A DNA stretch of 64,000 nucleotides, taken from the NCBI GenBank assembly GCA_943736015.1, contig OX031058.1, positions 20,671,001-20,735,000 of the forward strand, written 5' to 3'. Positions 21,272 to 30,914 of the stretch are shown piece by piece; the first letter of the stretch is position 1, and each line of letters starts with the position of its first letter. A model generated the notes under the pieces. It was not told the DNA's origin and did not search any database. It worked only from the letters and a program-made list of their open reading frames with translations. The translations under genes and the position numbers were made by a program. The DNA is from Tridacna crocea (Eukaryota; Mollusca; Bivalvia; Cardiida; Cardiidae).

Positions 21272-22830
21272 TCAGGAGAATCTACCGCTATTCTCAATAA
21301 AAGCATGGACTGCATTAAAGATTATTTCATTTTCAGCAAGGGAGAGATTATTATCTCCAAAAAGGACAACGTCAATATTATAATCAGATATTTCACAAAT
21401 ACATCGTCTGAATGCTGTCCTAATATTACGATAAAATTTGCAAACAAAGAAGTAGTGTTTATTGGATTCTATTTCCCCGCAACGACATAAAGGGTTTTCT
21501 ACAATATTTTTCCAAAATAAGTGTTGCTTTAAATCGCTACATTTATTCCTAAGGCGAGCATGTAAAATCTGCAGTCTTCTTTCTCCATAAAAAAACAGTT
21601 TGTTGGGAATTGGTTTATCTTCATCTAATATACGTTTAAAAGATGAGAGGGAATCTGTCTCCCTTGTAGACTGTGGCAAAGAGTTCCATGCCTCTATGGT
21701 AGAAGGTAGAAAAGATTTCATATAAAGATTAGTTTTGCAGGCGATGTTTGATAAATCATTAGAATTACGAAGATTGTATGTAGTATTACTGCCAACAGTG
21801 GTCGGTACTAGAGAACATAAGTAATTTGGAACTAAACCATTTGCCATTTTGAAAAGAAGAATAAGCTTGTGTTTGTTCCTACGCTGTCTTAATGTTTCCC
21901 AGCCTGATTCTCTTATAAGGTCTGCAATTGATACAAGCTTAGTACATCCCGTTACAATCCTGGCAGCCTCGTTTTGAATCTTGTCAAGTTCTTCCTTTTG
22001 GTATTCATGAACATTATCCCAAATAATATCTCCATATTCAAGAATTGGTCTTATAAATGAAAAATATATGGTTTGAAGTGAAAGGCGATCGAGCTGGTAC
22101 CTCAGACTTCTTAAAACACCTATTCTTTTCCATGCCTTTTCAACGGTACACTGCACTTGTTGATCCCAGTTTCCATCACAAGATAGATAAATACCAAGGT
22201 GTTTGTGAGACTGTACTAATGGGATAACAACATCTGACATAGAAAGATCCGGATGAACAGGTTTGATTCGTTTGCGAGATATTAACAAAGATTTAGATTT
22301 AGAGGGATTGAATTTAACCAACCATCTGTCTGCCCAACTGCTAACCTTATCTATGTCTGACTGTAAAATAGCACCAGATATATCTGGAGTATCAACTACT
22401 AAAGAAAGACTTGTGTCATCGGCAAACAAATTGATACCAGATTCAATATCGTGAACAATATCATTGATATATACCAAAAATAGCAATGGACCTAATACTG
22501 AACCCTGTGGGACTCCCGCTTTTACAAATGATAAATTGGAAGAACCTCCAGAAAGAACGACTTTTTGAGTTCTGTTAGTCAGATAGTCCTGCAGAAATGA
22601 TAAAACTTTACCATATATTCCTGCAGCATGTAATTTGAAGATCAGACCCTTGTGCCACACCTTGTCAAATGCTTTACTAATGTCAAAGAAAACCATCCTT
22701 ATTTCAAAGCCATTATCTAAGGCGCTACAGATTTTATTGTACAAATATGTCAATTGGTTGACAGTAGAGTCACTAGGGAGGAAACCGGACTGATGTGGTG
22801 TAAAAAAATTTGTCTCTTTTATGTGATTAA
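21272..22830 (-). pseudogene. LINE ORF2, C-terminal half (reverse transcriptase and tail)
   Basis: This is the RT-core-to-C-terminus half of the split ORF2. Visible motifs in order: FFDISKAFDKVWHKGL (RT palm), AGVPQGSVLGPLLF, and FADDTSL with the catalytic Asp pair near 22414-22428. Near the end comes a CRCGEIESNKHYFFVC Cys/His motif common in jockey/CR1-type elements. No stop interrupts 21272-22753, and the frame stays open to the LTR junction at 22830. The 3' untranslated part is 20909-21271. The exact clade (jockey, CR1 or L2-like) cannot be set by eye. Confidence 0.88.
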
Positions 22831-23328
22831 TGTTATGTACATACCCAGTTATTCCTAGCTTTGTTCATGTGTGTATCTATTTTTGAATGGTTTTCCCCTG
22901 TTGCTATTTTTAGAACTGGATTCTCTCTTGTGGAATATTGTGCTGGAAGTTTCCAGGCCTTTATACAATCTGATTACTAAGAATTATGCAACTGATTTTA
23001 ACATGAATTTTCTGGAAGTTTCCCTGTTATTATAAAAGGAAAAGCTTTTTACATGTCAGTGTTCACTAGTTAATACATGATTGCCAGACTACAGTGGGGA
23101 TTATCTTGTGTTTGTGTCATAATTAGTGCCTGGATTACATTCAGTTTGGATCAGGATCAGATTGGAATTAAGACTGGAATAGTTTGTCTTCTGAATTTAA
23201 CGTCTAAGGTATTGTTTTGTACTATTGTAATATTGTCACTGTTTATTTGATATTTTTGTTAATAAATTCTGTTAATTGTTATCGTTTGTTGCTGGCTTCT
23301 TCTTTCTAGTTACGCCTGACTCGTAACA
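22831..23328 (+). repeat. 5' LTR of the Gmr1-like element
   Basis: 498 bp, TGTTA...TAACA. A TATAAAAG box at 23031-23038 and AATAAA near the LTR 3' end (23261-23266) are plausible promoter and poly(A) signals. Confidence 0.95.
23031..23038 (+). promoter_or_regulatory. Putative LTR TATA box
   Basis: TATAAAAG lies 200 bp into the LTR and about 225 bp before the AATAAA, a sensible U3/R/U5 layout. The assignment is inference. Confidence 0.5.
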
Positions 23329-23333
23329 GAAAT

Positions 23334-23351
23334 TGGGGGCTCGTCCGGGAT
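23334..23351 (+). promoter_or_regulatory. Primer binding site, tRNA-Pro type
   Basis: TGGGGGCTCGTCCGGGAT begins five bases after the LTR. It is the 18-nt complement of the 3' end of tRNA-Pro (including CCA) used to prime minus-strand synthesis by several retroelements. Confidence 0.9.
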
Positions 23352-23479
23352 TGGAAAATAGACTAACGTATTTGTTTTCCATTTTGGACTATCCATCGAT
23401 TGGAAAATAGACTAACGCATTCGTCTACTAATCAGTAATTATAATACAATTTTGTACTTGAATCCAGCAACAAACAAAC

Positions 23480-26400
23480 ATGTCTTTTGACTTAGATAAA
23501 TTTACGGCTGAACCATCTGTGGAGTTACTGAATTTGGGTAAAAAGACTGATTTGCTTAATCTTGCTAAGCACTATAAATTGTCTGAAATAAAATCTTCAA
23601 TGCGTAAACATGAAATTAAGAACATTTTGGTACAATATTTTGTTGATGAGGAGATTTTTAATGAAAATGCTCTTTCCCTGATAGTTGACATTCAGTCAGT
23701 TTCAAGTTCGAAAGAACTTGAATTAAAACTTCAGATCAGACAGTTAGAAATAGAAAGAGAAAGGGAAAGACAGAGAGAAGAAAGAGAAGAGAGAGAGAAG
23801 GAAAGAGAAAGGGAAAGAGAAGAGAGAGAGAAGGAAAGAGAAGAGAGAGAGAAGGAAAGAGAAAGGGAAAGAGAAGAGAGAGAGAAGGAGAGAGAATTTC
23901 AATTAAGAATGAGGGAAATTGAAATGCAAGAAAGAGCAAATCAGCCCAAGGAAAAGGTTGAATACAATTTCGATGTTACAAAACATATTAGGCTTGTTCC
24001 TCCATTTCAAGAAAAAGAAGTTGATAAATACTTCCTACACTTTGAAAAAGTTGCAGAAAACTTAAATTGGCCAAAAGAGCACTGGACTTTGCTTCTGCAA
24101 AGTGTTTTGATAGGCAAAGCTCGTGAAATTTATACACAACTAGGTGTTGAACAATGTCATCATTATGAGACTGTTAAAGAACTTATTCTCAAAGGTTATG
24201 AGCTGGTCCCAGAAGCATATAGACAAAAATTTAGAAATTGTAAAAAAGATTCTAACCAGACTCATGTTGAATTTGCTAGAAACAAAGAACAGTTATTTGA
24301 TAGATGGTGCTGTTCTAAGAAAATAGACCAAAATTTTGATAAACTCAGACAACTTATGTTAGTTGAAGAATTCAAACGTTGTATTCAATTTGATGTTAAG
24401 ACATTCTTAGACGAAAAACAAGTTGAAACTTTAGAAGAAGCAGCTCGTCTGGCTGATAATTACTATCTTACACATAAAGTTTCTTTTATTGCTAAAGCAA
24501 AACCTACTTCCTCACATCCCCAAAATAAATTTACGTCTGGTAATTCATCTGGCGTGCCCAGTCAATCCAATACACCCAAACCCAATTCTACTAGTGAAAC
24601 CAAAAGTCAATATCCCTTATCTCGACCCACTTGTAACTATTGTAAGAAACCTGGTCACCTTGTTTCTGAATGTTTGAAATTAAAAAGGAAGTTAGAAAGT
24701 GATGAAGCCAAACCAACAGGGCTCACCACTCTTAGGCCAAGGCCACAGTCTTCTATCAAAACCAATACAATTGACATAGTCACAAAACCCAAGTCTGATT
24801 CTACTATGGAGATTTTTGAACCATTTATGTTGAATGGTTTTGTATCACTTTCAGGTGATAATTGCCCACCTACCCCTATTAAAATTTTAAGAGACACAGG
24901 AGCTTCTCAATCTCTTATTTTGGCAGATATACTGCCTTTTTCTGAGAAGACTTCTTCCGGTACTAGTGTCCTTATTCAGGGTGTAGAGTGTGGAACTGTT
25001 AATATCCCTCTCCATCATGTTAATTTGTCATCAGATTTGGTTACTGGGCCTGTGGTTATTGGTATTAAACCTTCCTTACCATTTAAAGGTGTCCATTTAC
25101 TGCTAGGCAATGACTTAGCTGGAGATAAGGTTGTGGTTAATCCACTTGTAACTGACACACCAAATATAGGTCAAACAGATGACCCTATCGAGCAGGAAAT
25201 TCCTGACTTGTATCCTTCTTGTGCAGTTACCCGAGCTATGGCTAAAAAGGCCATTTTGAAAAACTCAAACTCTGACATTGACTTGACGGATACTTTTATC
25301 GGTCAATATTTTAATAATGAGATTAAAAAGTCTCTTGATCCCAGTTTGTCTGATACTCAGACAGACTCGTCAATGTCTTGTCATTCACTACCACGGTCTA
25401 TTGACCAAGGTCACGACACGCTGTCAAAGTCACAGCTTATCCAGGAACAGCAAACTGATCCTGAGATTTCAAAATTAATTTTTAGGGCTTTACCTGAAGA
25501 TGAAATTTCAGAGGTCCCAATGTGTTACTATATAAAGAATGGGATTCTTATGAGAAAATGGCGACCATGTGATGTCCCAGCTGATGATGAATGGGCTGTT
25601 TACCACCAAATTGTGGTTCCAAAGTCATATCGTCATGAAATACTAAGTATAGCCCATGAAAGTCCTATGTCAGGTCACCTAGGTATAAACAAGACCTATC
25701 ACAAAATTATTAATCATTTTTATTGGCCTGGTCTCAAATCAGATGTCTCTAAATATTGTAAAACTTGCCATACATGTCAAATGGTAGGTAAACCCAACCA
25801 AACCATTCCCAAAGCTCAATTACAACCTATTCCTGCTTTTGATGAACCTTTCAGTAGGATACTTATAGATTGTGTTGGTCCTTTACCTCGAACCAAGTCA
25901 GGAAATGAGTATCTCTTAACAATTATGTGTACTTCTACACGTTTTCCTGAAGCTATTCCTTTAAGGAACATCAAAACAAAGTCAATAGTCAAAGCTCTTA
26001 TAAAATTTTTCACATTTGTTGGTCTTCCAAAATCAGTTCAGTCTGATCAAGGGTCAAATTTTATGTCTGGTATATTCCAACAGGTCATGCATGAATTAGG
26101 AATCAAGCAATATAGGTCATCCGCTTATCACCCTGAAAGTCAAGGTGCTTTAGAAAGATTTCACCAGACATTAAAAAATATGATAAGGTCATATTGCTTT
26201 GACACTGAAAAAGATTGGGATGAGGGCATCCATTTGTTACTATTTGCAGTCAGAGAATCTGTACAAGAATCTCTTGGTTTCAGTCCTTTTGAATTAGTTT
26301 TTGGCCATTCTGTTCGTGGACCTTTAAAACTTTTGAAAGAGAAATTTCTCTCAAATGATGAAACACCTTTGAATTTACTGCAGTATGTTTCTGACTTCAG

Positions 26401-28225
26401 AAATAGATTGTCTAAGGCATGTGAGGTTGCTAGGTCTAATCTTAAAACGTCTCAAGGCAAAATGAAAGCAAGATATGACAGCCATGTGATTGATAGAAAA
26501 TTTAAACCAGGTGACAAAGTCCTTGCTCTTTTGCCAGTACCTGGCAGACCTCTACAGGCAAGATATTTTGGACCCTACACTATTGACAAGAAAACAAGTG
26601 ATTTAAACTATATAATTAATACTCCAGGAAGGCGTAAAAACAAACAAATGTGTCATATAAATATGTTAAAGGAATACTTTGACAGAGATAGCTCTATTTC
26701 AAAACCAATTACAGTTGTAAACACTGTCCCACAAGAATCAAATGTATCTGATCTTGAAATAAATTCGGACTTTATTGATAAATCTGATCCTGGTCCATCT
26801 AAACTTGAGAATTCTGATATTTTGAGAAACCTTAACAACAAACTTTCTCACTTGGAACCATCACAACAAGAAGAGCTGAAACAGTTGATACATGAATATG
26901 AACATTTATTTCCTGATATCCCCACAAGAACAGATAAAATCTATCATGATGTCATTGTGGAAGATTCTACACCAATAAAGCAACATCCATATAGGATGAA
27001 TCCTTTGAAACAGAAATACCTCCAAGATGAAGTAAAATACTTACTGGAAAATGACTTTATTGAACCTAGCCAGAGTAATTACAGTTCACCATGTATATTA
27101 GTACCCAAATCAAATGGAACTTATAGAATGTGTACTGACTATCGTAAGGTGAACTCTGTGACAAAAACAGACTCTTTTCCAATACCAAGAATTGATGACT
27201 GTATTGACAAAGTTGGAAATTCTAAATATGTCACCAAATTTGACCTGCTTAAAGGATTCTGGCAAGTTCCACTGACTGATAGAGCAAAAGAAGTATCAGC
27301 CTTTGCTACTCCAAACGGTCTGTACCAATACAAAGTTATGCCGTTTGGGATGAAAAATTCTCCTGCAACGTTTCAGCGGCTTATAAACAATGTTATATGT
27401 GGATTAGATGGCTGTGATGCATATATTGACGACGTCATCATCTACTCAGACAGTTGGAGTGACCACCTTCAAAGAATCAGGAAGTTCTTCGACAGACTCA
27501 GTAAAGCAAAACTGACTGTGAATCTTGCAAAAACTGAATTTTGTCATGCTACTGTAACATTTCTAGGACATCTTGTGGGACAGGGTCAAATTAAACCTTT
27601 AGAAGCTAAGGTCAATGCTATCTCTGAGTTTCCTGTGCCTAAATGTAAAAGACAGCTGATGCGATTTCTTGGTATGGCTGGCTACTATAGGAAATTCTGT
27701 AAAAATTTCTCAGGTATTGCTGAACCTTTAACAAATTTACTTAAGAAAAGCACAAAGTTCAAATGGAATGACAAATGTCAAGATGCATTTGATCGTCTGA
27801 AAGCCATACTTAAGAGCGCACCAGTTCTCTTGGCACCTGATTTTGACAAATGTTTCAAATTAGCTGTTGATGCAAGTGATGTTGGTATTGGTGCTGTTCT
27901 TTTACAAGAAGATAATAATGGTATTGATCACCCAGTTTGTTACTTTTCTAAGAAGTTTAACAAACATCAGAAAAATTACTCTACCATCGAAAAAGAGTGT
28001 CTTGCTTTAATTCTGGCAATCCAGCAGTTCGAAGTTTATTTAACCTCTTCAACTTCACCAATTGTTGTATTCAGTGATCATAACCCTTTAAGTTTTCTAC
28101 ACAAACTTAAGAATAAGAATCAAAGATTACTGAGGTGGAGTTTATTGCTTCAAGAGTTTAATCTTGACATAAGACACATAAAAGGGAAAGATAACATTAT
28201 ACCAGATGCTCTTTCAAGAGTTTGA
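23480..28225 (+). CDS. Gag-Pol polyprotein of the Gmr1-like retrotransposon
   Basis: 1581 residues with no frameshift between gag and pol. 1-75: helical N-terminus with a SAP-like look. About 78-154: extreme Glu/Arg coiled coil. 171-333: gag capsid region whose end (245-333: EAYRQKFR, FDRWC, LMLVEEF, TLEEAARLAD) resembles the SCAN fold. 385-398: CCHC knuckle CNYCKKPGHLVSEC. 472-475: protease DTGA. About 725-767: integrase HHCC zinc region. Catalytic D797, D856 and E892 (exactly 35 residues between the last two), followed by a GPY-type C-terminus. About 1189-1400: reverse transcriptase with YIDD (1315-1318). From 1464: RNase H, ending with a DALSRV motif. It starts at the ATG in ACAAACATGTCT. 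All catalytic residues expected for each enzyme are present. Confidence 0.95.
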   Translation: MSFDLDKFTAEPSVELLNLGKKTDLLNLAKHYKLSEIKSSMRKHEIKNILVQYFVDEEIFNENALSLIVDIQSVSSSKELELKLQIRQLEIERERERQREEREEREKEREREREEREKEREEREKEREREREEREKEREFQLRMREIEMQERANQPKEKVEYNFDVTKHIRLVPPFQEKEVDKYFLHFEKVAENLNWPKEHWTLLLQSVLIGKAREIYTQLGVEQCHHYETVKELILKGYELVPEAYRQKFRNCKKDSNQTHVEFARNKEQLFDRWCCSKKIDQNFDKLRQLMLVEEFKRCIQFDVKTFLDEKQVETLEEAARLADNYYLTHKVSFIAKAKPTSSHPQNKFTSGNSSGVPSQSNTPKPNSTSETKSQYPLSRPTCNYCKKPGHLVSECLKLKRKLESDEAKPTGLTTLRPRPQSSIKTNTIDIVTKPKSDSTMEIFEPFMLNGFVSLSGDNCPPTPIKILRDTGASQSLILADILPFSEKTSSGTSVLIQGVECGTVNIPLHHVNLSSDLVTGPVVIGIKPSLPFKGVHLLLGNDLAGDKVVVNPLVTDTPNIGQTDDPIEQEIPDLYPSCAVTRAMAKKAILKNSNSDIDLTDTFIGQYFNNEIKKSLDPSLSDTQTDSSMSCHSLPRSIDQGHDTLSKSQLIQEQQTDPEISKLIFRALPEDEISEVPMCYYIKNGILMRKWRPCDVPADDEWAVYHQIVVPKSYRHEILSIAHESPMSGHLGINKTYHKIINHFYWPGLKSDVSKYCKTCHTCQMVGKPNQTIPKAQLQPIPAFDEPFSRILIDCVGPLPRTKSGNEYLLTIMCTSTRFPEAIPLRNIKTKSIVKALIKFFTFVGLPKSVQSDQGSNFMSGIFQQVMHELGIKQYRSSAYHPESQGALERFHQTLKNMIRSYCFDTEKDWDEGIHLLLFAVRESVQESLGFSPFELVFGHSVRGPLKLLKEKFLSNDETPLNLLQYVSDFRNRLSKACEVARSNLKTSQGKMKARYDSHVIDRKFKPGDKVLALLPVPGRPLQARYFGPYTIDKKTSDLNYIINTPGRRKNKQMCHINMLKEYFDRDSSISKPITVVNTVPQESNVSDLEINSDFIDKSDPGPSKLENSDILRNLNNKLSHLEPSQQEELKQLIHEYEHLFPDIPTRTDKIYHDVIVEDSTPIKQHPYRMNPLKQKYLQDEVKYLLENDFIEPSQSNYSSPCILVPKSNGTYRMCTDYRKVNSVTKTDSFPIPRIDDCIDKVGNSKYVTKFDLLKGFWQVPLTDRAKEVSAFATPNGLYQYKVMPFGMKNSPATFQRLINNVICGLDGCDAYIDDVIIYSDSWSDHLQRIRKFFDRLSKAKLTVNLAKTEFCHATVTFLGHLVGQGQIKPLEAKVNAISEFPVPKCKRQLMRFLGMAGYYRKFCKNFSGIAEPLTNLLKKSTKFKWNDKCQDAFDRLKAILKSAPVLLAPDFDKCFKLAVDASDVGIGAVLLQEDNNGIDHPVCYFSKKFNKHQKNYSTIEKECLALILAIQQFEVYLTSSTSPIVVFSDHNPLSFLHKLKNKNQRLLRWSLLLQEFNLDIRHIKGKDNIIPDALSRV

Positions 28226-28447
28226 AATTCCAATAGTTATTTTCCCTATATCATGTTTAAACTGAATTTTTAAATTGTACTTTCATTACCTGGATTATTT
28301 TCATTTGTCTGAAATAATTAATATTTGAGTTTGCCATTTCCTCTGTAATACTTCAGTTAAAGTATTATATACATGTATATAAATAATATTGCAAAAAAAG
28401 AAAGATTTATTTCATAAACCTTTCTTTTTTCTTTTCAAGGGGGGAAG
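28226..28447 (+). promoter_or_regulatory. Element 3' untranslated region, hairpin and polypurine tract
   Basis: After the stop codon, an imperfect stem (AAAAAAGAAAG...CTTTCTTTTTT, 28394-28430) directly precedes the polypurine tract AAGGGGGGAAG (28437-28447), which abuts the 3' LTR. The tract primes plus-strand synthesis; the hairpin's role is unknown. Confidence 0.85.
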
Positions 28448-28945
28448 TGTTATGTACATACCCAGTTATTCCTAGCTTTGTTCATGTGTGTATCTATTTT
28501 TGAATGGTTTTCCCCTGTTGCTATTTTTAGAACTGGATTCTCTCTTGTGGAATATTGTGCTGGAAGTTTCCAGGCCTTTATACAATCTGATTACTAAGAA
28601 TTATGCAACTGATTTTAACATGAATTTTCTGGAAGTTTCCCTGTTATTATAAAAGGAAAAGCTTTTTACATGTCAGTGTTCACTAGTTAATACATGATTG
28701 CCAGACTACAGTGGGGATTATCTTGTGTTTGTGTCATAATTAGTGCCTGGATTACATTCAGTTTGGATCAGGATCAGATTGGAATTAAGACTGGAATAGT
28801 TTGTCTTCTGAATTTAACGTCTAAGGTATTGTTTTGTACTATTGTAATATTGTCACTGTTTATTTGATATTTTTGTTAATAAATTCTGTTAATTGTTATC
28901 GTTTGTTGCTGGCTTCTACTTTCTAGTTACGCCTGACTCGTAACA
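28448..28945 (+). repeat. 3' LTR of the Gmr1-like element
   Basis: 498 bp. Identical by eye to the 5' LTR except A at 28918 in place of T. Confidence 0.95.
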
Positions 28946-30485
28946 TTAAAAATATGCTTGTAAATTATTCTTTCAAGTACTTTCTCCATTGTGTTTAGGA
29001 GTGATACAGGTCTATAATTAGATACAATAGAAGGATCACCGCTCTTTAAAATAGGACACACGAGGGATGTTTTCCAGGTAGTGGGAAGGACACACTTGTC
29101 GAGACAAAGATTAAATAATCGACAAAGTGGAGTTGAAATCTGAAGTGCTGATTCCAGTAACATTTTGTTATTAATACCATCTGGACCTGATGCTTTCCCA
29201 ATATGAAGAGTTTTTAATACATCGAAAACCTCATTTGGGGTGATGACTATACTGTTAAGCTTCTCACCAACAAATTGCTGGTAATCACTCGGAAGAGAGT
29301 TTAAAGAGTCGTCAATCATAGACTGACTGGAGAAAAACGAATTCAAAACATTTGCTTTTTCATTATCATCCACTGCAAATCTGTCGGTACTGGAATCAAA
29401 AATGGGTGGCAGTGTTGATGGTGAGCTTGAAGTCGGGCATATAAACGACTTTAAAATTTTCCACCAGTCACGTGGATTTAAGTTACCAGATTTAAGTTTT
29501 AGTGCCATTCGATCAAAGTAATCTTTTTTCGCAAATCGAATACTAGAAATTACTTCATTTCTTAATCGTTTAAATTTCAGCCAGTGCTGATCAGAGTTGG
29601 TCCTTTTTGCTCTTTGATAATATCTTTTTCGTTTACGTGTTTTTCTTTTGATTTCTAATGTTATCCAAGGCGGATCGTGAGGATTTATAGTGACAGTTTT
29701 ATTAGGAATTGATTGAGATGCTTTTTCAATTAAGACATTCGAAATATTCTGCGCGTATATATTTTCATCATCATTATAAACAGTATCCCATTCTACCTCG
29801 GATAAACTTTTCCTTAACTGAAAATAATCGCCGCTATCATATTTCCAAATTCTTCGTTTAAATGACTTATATCTGGGTTTTAAAAAATTGAAAACGCCAA
29901 AGATGGGACAATGATAACGGACATTTAAATCAAGACAGGGTTCCCCTACTCCTGAAGTTAGAATTGATTCTTTGTTCTTCACGAAAAGAAGATCTTTGAC
30001 TGACATTGAGTTTTCAGTAAAATGAGTTGGCTCCTCAATGTACTGAGTAAGATTGAACTGTTTACAGATCGAGTCTGTTTTTCTGAAATGTGATTGATCC
30101 ATTGTGTTTAAATTGAAATCACCCATTATGATAATGTCAGTGATATTCGTGTCAACTGCAAGAGCGATAGAGTCCTCAATTAGAGAAGTATACATTACAT
30201 TTGAATTGGGTGGTCGATAAAAGACACCATAGAGAACATTCCTACTATTACTTAGTTTTATTTCTATCCAAAGGCATTCTAATCTATTAGGTTCTAAATC
30301 ATATCTACGCTTGTAAACAATTGTATCTTTAACATATAGAATCACACCACCATACCTGTCCCCAATTCTATCTTTACGTTCAGGTGGGTGAAAAGTAGGG
30401 AAGAGAAGATCATTAGATGCGTAGTTACTATGTAACCATGTTTCTGTAAAGGACAGCACGTCAAAGTAAGAGAATTCCGAAACCA
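28946..30485 (-). pseudogene. LINE ORF2, N-terminal half (endonuclease to RT start)
   Basis: The truncated APE-type endonuclease shows LSFTETWLHS and GDFNLN, but the usual Ser-Asp-His before the C-terminal strand reads RYHCPI, so the catalytic Asp appears lost. Its first residues are missing at the 5' truncation. The early RT region follows (GKASGPDGINNKML, NYRPVSLLNTMEKVLERII). The frame runs without stops up to the LTR junction. Truncation and the lost Asp make this copy unable to move by itself. Confidence 0.88.
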
Positions 30486-30663
30486 AGTTTAGAGAAATCT
30501 GGAGCTAAAACAGTTCTCATTTCTCCTCAAACGTATTGATGAAAGCAATTTTCTACATTGCTTCTTTATAGAGCGTAATGTTACAGTCAGTCCGCTTTCG
30601 GGGCTAGCGATGCGTCATATAAGACAGGTCGATCTTCGAAGAATATGACATGCGCAGAAAACG

Positions 30664-30914
30664 GACAACCATTACTGTGAAATTCATACTAAAATAAATG
30701 TTTACTAAATGAAACGCCACTTGGTGCGATTTATTCAGCTATAATCAGTTCAGAGAAATCCTGGAGCTAAAACAGGCCTGATTTTTTTCTCAAACGTATT
30801 GATAAAAGGCATTTTCTCCATTGCTACTTTATGGTGCGTATTACTTCAGTCTCCCCAATATTGGGGAGAATAATGCGTCATATAAAACAGATCGAATCTT
30901 CGAAGAATATAACA
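30664..30914 (+). repeat. Repeat R, third copy, tandem to the second
   Basis: It repeats the R blocks (AAACGCCACTTGGTGCGATT, AGAGAAATCCTGGAGCTAAA, GCGTCATATAAAACAG) immediately after the split copy. Its right part is displaced by the SINE, and R sequence resumes at 31201. Confidence 0.8.

Larger units (their letters stand above)
22831..28945 (+). mobile_element. Gmr1-like Ty3/gypsy LTR retrotransposon, complete
   Basis: A complete 6115-bp element inserted in the LINE. The 498-bp LTRs (22831-23328, 28448-28945) begin TGTTA and end TAACA, and I found one difference between them (23301 T, 28918 A). The target duplication is TTAA (22827-22830, 28946-28949). A tRNA-Pro-type primer site follows the 5' LTR, and a polypurine tract precedes the 3' LTR. 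One uninterrupted ORF carries all domains. Integrase lies upstream of reverse transcriptase, the reverse of ordinary Ty3/gypsy and typical of the Gmr1 group. Near-identical LTRs and an open frame mean a very recent insertion. Confidence 0.95.
20909..30485 (-). mobile_element. 5'-truncated non-LTR retrotransposon (LINE), split by an LTR element
   Basis: The LINE runs on the minus strand from 30485 (truncated 5' end, inside the endonuclease domain) to 20909 (3' end, with AATAAA in its last 30 bases). A 7-bp target duplication AGTTTAG flanks it (20902-20908 and 30486-30492). The LTR element at 22831-28945 interrupts it. Removing that element and one TTAA leaves one reading frame running through the junction, so the LINE was uninterrupted when hit. 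There is no ORF1, as expected for target-primed 5' truncation. Confidence 0.9.
20735..30672 (+). repeat. Repeat R, copy split by the LINE
   Basis: The left part (20735-20908) ends ATCACCAGTTTAG. The right part (30486-30672) resumes AGTTTAGAGAAATCTGG. The intact copy at 7928-8320 shows the uninterrupted site, and AGTTTAG is present on both sides of the insertion. Confidence 0.85.

Noticed and set aside
23736-23939. Minus-strand Leu/Phe/Ser-rich frame
   Set aside because: Antisense shadow of the purine-only repeat that encodes the gag coiled coil.
22831-28945. Endogenous retrovirus with an envelope gene
   Set aside because: After RNase H there are only 222 bp before the 3' LTR; no envelope frame exists, so it is a retrotransposon.
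21272-30486. Two separate LINE insertions flanking the LTR element
   Set aside because: The halves join in frame at the TTAA target and share one AGTTTAG duplication at their outer ends, so they are one element.
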